Below are positions 1 to 5,610 of a stretch of 12,537 nt of DNA, piece by piece; within the stretch, counting starts at the first letter, position 1, and each line of letters opens with the position of its first letter. Made by a program: the position numbers and the translations under genes. Under the pieces are notes generated by a model. The model saw only the letters and a list, made by a program, of their open reading frames with translations. It was not told the origin of the DNA and made no database searches. Location: assembly GCA_023441145.1 (NCBI GenBank), contig JAEZQN010000305.1:1-12537 (forward strand), in the 5' to 3' direction. This DNA comes from Bacillota bacterium (lineage in GTDB: Bacteria > Bacillota > Clostridia > Lachnospirales > Lachnospiraceae).

Positions 1-581
1 ATATTACAGTACATACTCCATTATTAGATGACACTCGTGGAATGATCAACAAGGATACTATGGCAATGATGAAGGATGGAGTTGTAATCCTTAACTTTGC
101 AAGAGATCTTTTGGTAAATGATGACGACATGAAGGAAGCGCTGGCTAGTGGAAAGGTTGCAAAATATGTAACTGATTTCCCTAATGCGAAGACTGCTAAC
201 ATGGATGGTGTGATTGCATTCCCTCACTTAGGTGCATCTACAGAAGAATCTGAAGATAACTGTGCAGTGATGGCTGTTCAGCAGATTATGGATTATATTG
301 AGAATGGTAATATTAAGAACTCTGTGAATTATCCTGCTTGTGATGCTGGTGTTTGTGCAACTGCACATCGTATCACTATTAACCACAAGAATGTTCCTAA
401 TATGATTAGTCAGTTAACAGGCGTATTCTCAGGCAAAGGCTTAAACATTGAAAACATGGTGAATAAGTCCAAAGGAGATTATGCATATACCGTAGTTGAT
501 TTTGACGGTAATAGTATTGATCAAGTAGTAGCTGGATTATCTGCTATTGATGGTGTGCTAAAAGTAAGAGTAGTTAAATAA
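1..581 (+). CDS. serA: D-3-phosphoglycerate dehydrogenase, C-terminal part (5' end outside window)
   Basis: This enzyme oxidises 3-phosphoglycerate with NAD+ in the first step of serine biosynthesis, in the cytosol. The reading frame is open from base 3 and ends at TAA 579-581, giving 192 residues, about half of a normal SerA. It opens with the end of the nucleotide-binding domain (HTPLLDDTRGMIN), followed by NFARDLLVND, which carries the substrate-binding Arg, and FPHLGASTEE, which carries the catalytic His. The last 75 or so residues form an ACT domain. There HKN and GLNIEN match the serine-binding His/Asn positions of E. coli SerA, so feedback inhibition by serine is plausible. The segment where the catalytic Glu normally sits (DVFxxEP in most relatives) reads YVTDFPNAK here, without an obvious Glu. 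A hairpin terminator follows directly. The family call is sure; allosteric control is inferred. Confidence 0.95.
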   Translation, partial: ITVHTPLLDDTRGMINKDTMAMMKDGVVILNFARDLLVNDDDMKEALASGKVAKYVTDFPNAKTANMDGVIAFPHLGASTEESEDNCAVMAVQQIMDYIENGNIKNSVNYPACDAGVCATAHRITINHKNVPNMISQLTGVFSGKGLNIENMVNKSKGDYAYTVVDFDGNSIDQVVAGLSAIDGVLKVRVVK

Positions 582-595
582 TTAATATGACTTAG

Positions 596-633
596 AGGCA
601 GTGGCTTAATTTAATTAAGGCACTGCCTTTTTT
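596..633 (+). terminator. Rho-independent terminator of serA
   Basis: Arms at 596-611 and 613-628 pair over 16 bases with one mismatch (starting AGGCAGTG and ending CACTGCCT), followed by six T (628-633). It lies 14 bases after the serA stop, so the serA transcript probably ends here and the following accessory genes are not driven by the serA promoter. Confidence 0.9.
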
Positions 634-634
634 G

Positions 635-711
635 GTGTATAGGAACTTGCTGGTACGACAGGGCGCAGGCGGAGAGTTTTGTTTGCAAAACTCTAAGTGT
701 ATCAACTTGCA
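635..711. repeat. Short GC-richer element with a 9-bp hairpin, possible dispersed repeat
   Basis: A perfect inverted repeat AGAGTTTTG / CAAAACTCT (673-681 and 686-694) with a 4-base loop sits in a stretch that is clearly GC-richer than the DNA around it (gacagggcgcaggcgg, 656-671). It is flanked by a loose direct repeat, GTGTAT plus a few bases plus ACTTGC, at 635-650 and 697-710. There is no T-run after the stem, so it is not a classic terminator. It may be a member of a small interspersed repeat family; this can only be judged against the rest of the genome. Confidence 0.4.
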
Positions 712-738
712 CTCAAAAAAGAAGGGAGTAATGTGGGG

Positions 739-1200
739 ATGAAAAAAGGGATTATTATTTGTGTGATAGGTACAATACTTCTTATCGGGGGGAGTCTAAC
801 TATCTACCTAGTAACTAGGACGTCTGGAATAGTTACCGCTCGCCAACTAGAAACAGAAATTTTAAACCAAAATAGTAAGAACATTATCTATGATAGTATA
901 GAAAATGAAACGAAGGATAGCATTGTTTCTGCAGCATGTATTTATTATAATGCAGAAGATAACAGTTCCGATAATATAGCTTTTTGTGTTGGTGGTGAGA
1001 TAAACTATGTTGATTTAAGCTATGTTGATTTAAATGAAGAAGGCAACATGACTTATACAAAACGAAAGAAAATGGCTTTTGTCAATGGTAATTCCATAAG
1101 TGTAACCCTTGTGGATGAACAAGAGGATATGCATAAATTCCTGCTAGCAATTTCAAAAGAGGATGATAAAATAACCTGTGGTATTATTGGAGAAAAATAA
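739..1200 (+). CDS. Small membrane-anchored protein of unknown function
   Basis: I do not recognise this 153-residue protein. Residues 1-26 (MKKGIIICVIGT...) form a basic start followed by one hydrophobic helix, either an uncleaved anchor or a signal sequence. The rest, about 125 residues, is polar and acidic and is predicted to lie outside the membrane. It contains a short tandem repeat, YVDLS-YVDLN, visible in the DNA as two copies of tatgttgattta around 1006-1032. Only two Cys occur in the outer part, and there is no lipobox. ATG 739 was chosen because GGGAG at 724-728 lies 10 bases upstream. A GTG at 733 or 697 would lengthen the product without a better ribosome site, and 697 would start inside the hairpin element. 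It stands alone between the serA terminator and the A-B cassette. Its reality rests on an intact frame, a ribosome site and a sensible membrane topology. Confidence 0.65.
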   Translation: MKKGIIICVIGTILLIGGSLTIYLVTRTSGIVTARQLETEILNQNSKNIIYDSIENETKDSIVSAACIYYNAEDNSSDNIAFCVGGEINYVDLSYVDLNEEGNMTYTKRKKMAFVNGNSISVTLVDEQEDMHKFLLAISKEDDKITCGIIGEK

Positions 1201-1473
1201 TATATGAAGATATTAGTTAAAATGATATTATTATTATTTGATAGATTTTTCTTATGTATCTTGGATATTACAAGCCTTTCTTTAGAGAAGTATAATATCT
1301 CTATTGCTTTACTATGGGAGGAAGACTTTCGTTGACTGAGGGATACTCCTATGATTACAGTAAATGATGTAATACCACTATAGAGTATATTCAGTTCTTC
1401 TATAGTCATAGCCACTGGCTAATATCTATCATAAAGTAATTTACTTTTTAACTCCTTAATCACCCTTTAGTAG
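1201..1473. other. A/T-rich gap with no supported gene
   Basis: This gap lies between the small membrane protein and gene A. A 43-codon frame at 1204-1335 (MKILVKMILLLFDRF...) follows the previous stop by 3 bases with a weak GGAG about 11 bases upstream. Nothing else supports it. After it only stops in all frames and a weak 7-bp inverted repeat (CTATAGA...TCTATAG, 1379-1406) are visible. It may be decayed coding DNA. Confidence 0.4.
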
Positions 1474-1522
1474 ATAATACTATACTATATTTACAAAAAA
1501 AGGAAATATAGTATAGTATTAT
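1474..1522. repeat. Perfect 19-bp inverted repeat upstream of gene A
   Basis: The arms at 1474-1492 and 1504-1522 are perfectly complementary (ATAATACTATACTATATTT and its complement) around an 11-base loop containing seven A. The dyad ends 45 bases before the ATG of gene A. It lacks a T-run on the + strand, so a terminator role is unlikely. It could be an operator, an mRNA leader hairpin, or a terminus of mobile DNA. TATACT within the left arm could act as a -10, but no good -35 is visible 16-18 bases upstream. Confidence 0.75.
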
Positions 1523-1567
1523 ATGTATTATTATGGATTAATATTACACAATACTAGGGGGTATAAA

Positions 1568-3436
1568 ATGAGAAAAACAAGCAAGGTAATGTTAAAAAAG
1601 GGGATAAGTGTAACGGTGATTGTAATTTTTTGCTTATTAATACAAATTACAGCTTACGCAAGCCCCAAAAATCAATGTTCTAACAAAGAAAGTATATTAA
1701 GAGTAGGAGAATTAAAGGAGTTAAGAAGTAAGAATTCTGATACATATTTACTTTCTGATGGTACTTATGAATGTGTAGTATATGAGCAGGACAAGTATTA
1801 TTATGACAATAATGGAAATTATCAGGGGATAGATAATTCCATTGTGATTGAACAGAGTAGTAATAATGGAGTAGACTATAATTACACTAACAAAGCAAAC
1901 TCCTTTGATGTGAATTTTAGCGAGGGAAATACATGCTCTATTAATATTAACCATAATGGCAACTATTTGGATTTTGCACTAAGGGATACAAAAGATAGTA
2001 AAGTAAACATATCAAAAGGTATAGATATTAATGGCATATTAGGATTGAATAATTTAGGAGATAATAGTATTACTTACGAAAATGTTTACAATAACATAGA
2101 TTTAGTATATGAAGTAAGTAATGACTGCTTGAAGGAATATATTGTATTAAAAGAGAGAACAGATCAGTCTGAATTTGTATTTGATTATAAACTCAATGGT
2201 TTATCAGTAAAAAGAGAAGATAGTACAATATATTTTATAAATAAAGATGGACAAAAAGTATATGAATTAGGTTCACTATTTGCTGTAGATGCAAATGAAA
2301 AATTCACAGATAATGTAACATGTACATATAAAATAAAAGGTGATACTGCCCAATTTACTATAAGGTTAGATAAAAAATATATGAATAGTTCAGATAGAGT
2401 ATATCCTATAGTGATTGATCCCACTATAATGGTTACAGGAGCATATGTAACATATGATTCATTTGTAGCAAGTAAAATGGCAAGCACGAATTATTATTTA
2501 AACAACTATCTTTACTCGGGTTACAATAGTACATTAGGCAAATGTAGGACTTATCTTAAATTTGATTTACCCACAGAGATAAAGTCTGGGAGGGTAACAA
2601 ACGCTTATATTAGATTAGAAAAAGCTAGTGGTGCTACTCCTAATATCAGGGCTTACAGACCAACAGAATCATGGGATTCCACTAATATAACATGGAATAA
2701 CAGAGCATCATATAATTCATCAAATAAATCTGATATTGCTCAAAATGATTCAGGTTCCTGGTATAGGTTATATGTAACAAATACAATAAAGGGGCAAATG
2801 GCTGGTACCATTAATGATTATGGGTTTCTGATAAAAGATGATAATGAAGATGATGCATCGCAATGGACTAAATTTTACAGTTCTGAAGCATCTTCACCCC
2901 ATAAACCAGAACTTCATATTGTTTATACTAGCGACATATATTGTGGTAATAGGTCTTATGTAGCATCTACGGGAAGATCACAAAATTGTATGGGATATGC
3001 TCTGAATTATCCGGATTTTGTAGATGTAAATGATTTGGGGTTAGAGAAGAAGGAATTAAGTAACATATCTACGACTAGTGAACTGTGGTATTATATTATT
3101 GATAAGTCTGAAAATTGGATGGATCAAAATTTAGGTAAAGGTTCATATAACTATTTGATTAATTATCAATCAGATATAGACTATAATCAATATAGAGTAG
3201 TATTACGGGTTGGATATGAGGATTATAATGGAAATGGTAGATTTGATTTAAATAATGCATATGCAGAATTATTTGATTATCATTGGTGGTATCAGACAAA
3301 GACAGGGCAATGGGCAGATAAAGCTGGTTCAACATCATCAAAATTAATATCTGGTACAAATGTTAACACAAACCCAAAACTTGTTAATTGGGGAATTTAT
3401 AATAGTGCATGTAGGTATTACGCAATAGATAATTAA
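1568..3436 (+). CDS. Secreted DNRLRE-domain protein with C-terminal Cys/His domain (gene A)
   Basis: This is a 622-residue exported protein. Residues 1-31 form a Sec signal peptide with an AYA|S cleavage site. Residues 32-278 are Gly/Asn-rich beta-type sequence like the N-terminal region before DNRLRE domains in WapA/Rhs-like wall proteins. YPIVIDPTI (from residue 279) leads into a DNRLRE domain to about 454, with typical TYLKFDLP, WDSTNITWNN and the closing HIVYTS. The last 168 residues form a separate domain with QNCMGYAL (Cys474), FDYHWWYQ (His572) and GQWADKAG (Trp582, Lys585), suggesting a papain/NlpC-like Cys-His hydrolase; that fold is inference. ATG 1568 has AGGGGG at 1556-1561; the upstream ATG 1523 lies at the foot of the dyad and would put 15 extra residues before the signal peptide. 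Gene B follows after 29 bases, so the two are probably cotranscribed. A fragment of the same C-terminal domain recurs at 4387-4566. It could be a wall enzyme or a secreted toxin. Confidence 0.85.
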   Translation: MRKTSKVMLKKGISVTVIVIFCLLIQITAYASPKNQCSNKESILRVGELKELRSKNSDTYLLSDGTYECVVYEQDKYYYDNNGNYQGIDNSIVIEQSSNNGVDYNYTNKANSFDVNFSEGNTCSININHNGNYLDFALRDTKDSKVNISKGIDINGILGLNNLGDNSITYENVYNNIDLVYEVSNDCLKEYIVLKERTDQSEFVFDYKLNGLSVKREDSTIYFINKDGQKVYELGSLFAVDANEKFTDNVTCTYKIKGDTAQFTIRLDKKYMNSSDRVYPIVIDPTIMVTGAYVTYDSFVASKMASTNYYLNNYLYSGYNSTLGKCRTYLKFDLPTEIKSGRVTNAYIRLEKASGATPNIRAYRPTESWDSTNITWNNRASYNSSNKSDIAQNDSGSWYRLYVTNTIKGQMAGTINDYGFLIKDDNEDDASQWTKFYSSEASSPHKPELHIVYTSDIYCGNRSYVASTGRSQNCMGYALNYPDFVDVNDLGLEKKELSNISTTSELWYYIIDKSENWMDQNLGKGSYNYLINYQSDIDYNQYRVVLRVGYEDYNGNGRFDLNNAYAELFDYHWWYQTKTGQWADKAGSTSSKLISGTNVNTNPKLVNWGIYNSACRYYAIDN

Positions 3437-3465
3437 TAAAAATAGAAGAAAAGGGGGATTATAAT

Positions 3466-4362
3466 TTGAAAAAAAATTACATATATATTTTTTCACTCAT
3501 ATTAATAGGTTCTATATTATGTTTTCTAGCTTGTGGTTCTGATGATACCATAACAGAGACTATAGGGGGAAGTACCAATGAGGAAGAGAAAGCAGTGACA
3601 TCATTTACAAATTTACCCAATGAGAACAATCAGAACATTATAGACAGCAGCAAAGAGAGCAATCAGAATAATTCAGATAGTAGCACAGAAAATAAATGGA
3701 ATCCTTCTGTGTATCTTGATACTTATACAAAAATTCAGGTGGGGGAAAGCCTAGATAGCATAATTCCAGTATTTGAGGAAGACTATCTTTTGAAAAATGA
3801 ATCGCTAATGGTATATCTCGGTAGAGACGCTGGTTTTTACGATAATATAAGTGCAAGGTTTGACAGCTCAAAAGCAATACTATCTACATTTCCAACAAAA
3901 GCTGTACGGAAAACTGAGAATGGACAGTATGTTATGTGCGACACTAATACGGGCATTCGCATGTACCTGTTCTTTGATAAAAATGATAATGAAGAGTACT
4001 ATTTATCGGGTTTTCCGATATTTATGGAGAAAAAATTATCTTATAGTGATTTTACAGATTTATTAATAGGAGATTCCATAAGTCAGGTTCAAAAAATAGA
4101 TCCTATTATTTCAAAATACATAGAGCAATTTGACACAGCGACTGATGAATTTATGGAAATTTATACGCAAAAGGGAGCAGGTGCTATATCTATTCATTTA
4201 CTAAGTGATGGTATACTAAAGATTGTGTATAAACGTGAGAATACTGGATATACAATTGCAAATATGGAGTATTCAAAAGATTTTAACTTAAAGTGTTTTA
4301 CCGGAACGTATTGTTTTAAAATTAATGATATTGATTATATAGATAATGGCACAAGTAAGTAA
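3466..4362 (+). CDS. Lipoprotein of unknown function, partner of gene A (gene B)
   Basis: This is a 298-residue predicted lipoprotein. The signal sequence (MKKNYIYIF...) ends in FLAC with Cys23 as the lipidated residue, so the product should be anchored on the outer face of the membrane. A Ser/Asn/Glu-rich linker (about 24-75) leads to a conserved part starting at WNPSVYLD. Two stretches look alike: KIQVGESLDSIIPVFEED, and LLIGDSISQVQKIDP followed by HLLSDGILKIVYKREN. This pattern of 'GxS..V..IDP' then 'DG...I.Y' resembles SmpA/OmlA/BLIP-like folds; that is inference. The start is TTG 3466 with GGGGG at 3453-3457, 8 bases upstream. It lies 29 bases after gene A, which implies one transcript. 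A damaged paralogue is at 4587-5474, with a nearly identical 3' end. A role as protector against the gene A product is possible but untested. Confidence 0.85.
   Translation: MKKNYIYIFSLILIGSILCFLACGSDDTITETIGGSTNEEEKAVTSFTNLPNENNQNIIDSSKESNQNNSDSSTENKWNPSVYLDTYTKIQVGESLDSIIPVFEEDYLLKNESLMVYLGRDAGFYDNISARFDSSKAILSTFPTKAVRKTENGQYVMCDTNTGIRMYLFFDKNDNEEYYLSGFPIFMEKKLSYSDFTDLLIGDSISQVQKIDPIISKYIEQFDTATDEFMEIYTQKGAGAISIHLLSDGILKIVYKRENTGYTIANMEYSKDFNLKCFTGTYCFKINDIDYIDNGTSK
4177..4362 (+). repeat. 186-bp near-identical direct repeat, copy 1 (3' end of gene B)
   Basis: This tract matches 5289-5474 at 182 of 186 bases by eye. It begins at the codons for AGAISIHLL and ends exactly at the stop codon. 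Upstream of it the two genes differ at many synonymous sites, and downstream there is no similarity. Confidence 0.9.
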
Positions 4363-4386
4363 ATATTTTCTTTACATTAAACAAAT

Positions 4387-4566
4387 ATGTACATATTAAA
4401 GTTCTTGCATAATAAAGGGCTCTTGGATGTAGATGGTAATGAAAAAATTAATTACGATAGTGGATTAACAGATAGGTGTGATTATCACTGGTGGTATCAA
4501 ATAGCTACAGGACAGTGGGCAATAAAGCAGGTTTGTTGTTCATCTAATTTAGTTTCAAGGACTTAA
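4387..4566 (+). pseudogene. Remnant of a second gene A: C-terminal domain fragment (A')
   Basis: This stretch translates as a 59-codon frame whose residues from DVDGNEKIN to SSNLVSRT align without gaps to the last domain of gene A (DYNGNGRFD ... SSKLISGT), including the motif DYHWWYQ and GQWA. The rest of the gene, including signal peptide, DNRLRE domain and the Cys motif, is missing. At nucleotide level one base seems lost after GCA of GQWA and one gained about 12 bases later, so WADKAG has become WAIKQV; the frame is restored after that. Similarity may continue past the stop as LKYWGG, matching LVNWGI in gene A. There is no ribosome site at ATG 4387. It sits between B and B' exactly where a second A would stand, so it is the leftover of a duplicated A-B cassette. 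It is not expected to be functional. Confidence 0.8.
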
Positions 4567-4586
4567 ATATTGGGGAGGGTTGTAGG

Positions 4587-5474
4587 ATGAGTAAAAAATT
4601 AATTGCTATGTTTGTGTTATTAACCTTTGGAGTTTCATGTTTACTATCATGTACTTCATTATCTGATAAAACCATGCCAAGTAATATCGCAAATCAGACA
4701 CCTAGTGAAGAGAAGATTGTAGAAACACCTGGTGACGAGAAGCCTTTGGAAACACCAGATGATTCTCTAAATTTAGATTTGCCAAGGGATGATATAGTCA
4801 CTGAATGGAATCCCATAAAGTATCTTGACGACATTACACAATTGGACACGGATAAAAGTCTGGATAGTATTATTCCAGTATTTGAGGAAGACTATCTTTT
4901 GAAAAACGAAAAGTAAGAGGTGTACTTGGGTAGGGATGCAGGATTTTATAATGATACACCAAATACAAGAATGGATTTTACTGAATCAATACTATCTGTG
5001 TTTCCAACAAAAGCTGTAAGAAAAACAGCAAATGGACATTATATCATGTGCGATACGGATACTGGAATCCGTATGTATTTCTTTTTTGATAAAAGTGATA
5101 ATGAGGAGTTCGCATTATCAGGATTTCCTATTATCATGCAAAAAAAGTTGTCTTATAAAGAATTTCAAAATGTAGCAATTGGGGATTCTATTCAAGAAGT
5201 TCAGCAGGTAGATCCTATCATGGTAAAGTATATTGAACATTTTAATGTATTTAATGATAAAGTGTTGGAAGCATATACTGAAATGAATGCAGGTGCTATA
5301 TCTATTCATTTACTAAGTGATGGTATACTAAAGATTGTGTATAAACGTGAGAATAATGGATATATAATTACAAATATGGAGTATTCAAAAGATTTTAACT
5401 TAAAGTGTTTTACCGGAACGTATTGTTTTAAAATTAATGATATTGATTATATAGATAATGGCACAAGTAAATAA
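4587..5474 (+). pseudogene. Second lipoprotein gene (B'), interrupted by an in-frame TAA
   Basis: This is a paralogue of gene B. The start is intact: GGGGAGGG at 4572-4579, ATG 4587, and a lipoprotein signal ending in LLSC (Cys22). A Pro/Glu/Thr-rich linker replaces the Asn/Ser-rich linker of B. After DYLLKNEK the frame meets TAA 4914-4916, where gene B reads CTA (Leu). Beyond the stop the same frame resumes at once with VYLGRDAGFY and runs 184 residues to TAA 5472-5474, collinear with B. A GTG at 4920 follows the stop, but AAGAGG (4915-4920 region) is too close to serve it well, so restart is doubtful. The most likely reading is a single nonsense mutation in a formerly working gene. A readthrough codon or a sequencing error are the alternatives. 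The 3' 186 bases are nearly identical to gene B. Confidence 0.8.
5289..5474 (+). repeat. 186-bp near-identical direct repeat, copy 2 (3' end of B')
   Basis: This is the partner of 4177-4362, with four base differences counted by eye (three in the ENTGYTIAN / ENNGYIITN segment and one in the last Lys codon). The contrast with the diverged upstream halves points to recent recombination between the two copies. Confidence 0.9.
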
Positions 5475-5481
5475 ATCTTTA

Positions 5482-5544
5482 TAGAATAGGCTCTTTCTTG
5501 ATAAGTATCCTGTATGAAATCTTATCAAATATGAGCTTATTCTA
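5482..5544. repeat. Long imperfect dyad at the end of the accessory block
   Basis: The outer arms TAGAATAGGCTC (5482-5493) and GAGCTTATTCTA (5533-5544) pair with one G-T, and the inner arms TTGATAAG (5498-5505) and CTTATCAA (5521-5528) pair perfectly. No T-run follows, so terminator strength is doubtful. It starts 8 bases after the B' stop and ends 4 bases before the -35 of the next promoter. It may therefore end the B' transcript, act as an operator for the DUF1015 gene, or mark the edge of inserted DNA. Confidence 0.7.
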
Positions 5545-5548
5545 CACA

Positions 5549-5577
5549 TTTACAACCCTAGTCCAAAATGCTATAAT
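5549..5577 (+). promoter_or_regulatory. Sigma-A-type promoter for the DUF1015 gene
   Basis: TTTACA (5549-5554), a 17-base spacer, and TATAAT (5572-5577). The ribosome site follows 20 bases downstream. This gives the gene its own start of transcription, independent of serA and the accessory block. Confidence 0.8.
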
Positions 5578-5610
5578 AGTAAGAATTAAGGATTCTAGGA
5601 GGTTGTGAAT

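Noticed and set aside
1204..1335. Small 43-codon + frame after the 739-1200 gene
   Set aside because: It is too short and A/T-driven, with only a weak and distant GGAG. It could be a real peptide or a gene remnant but nothing supports either.
1053..1415. Open frame on the - strand over the end of the small membrane protein and the gap after it
   Set aside because: It overlaps an intact + strand gene, has low-complexity Ile/Asn/Leu-rich translation typical of A/T-rich noise, and no convincing ribosome site.
1474..1522. The perfect dyad as a Rho-independent terminator
   Set aside because: The stem is almost only A-T and no T-run follows on the + strand; on the - strand the run lies in the loop, not after the stem.
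3638..3877. - strand frame within gene B, and similar frames within glgB, manA, DUF1015 and gene A
   Set aside because: These lie inside well-supported + strand genes, with no ribosome sites and no recognisable domains.
4920..5474. Second half of B' as an independent gene starting at GTG 4920
   Set aside because: There is no ribosome site at a workable distance, the product would lack an export signal, and it is collinear with the middle of gene B. A broken gene is the simpler reading.
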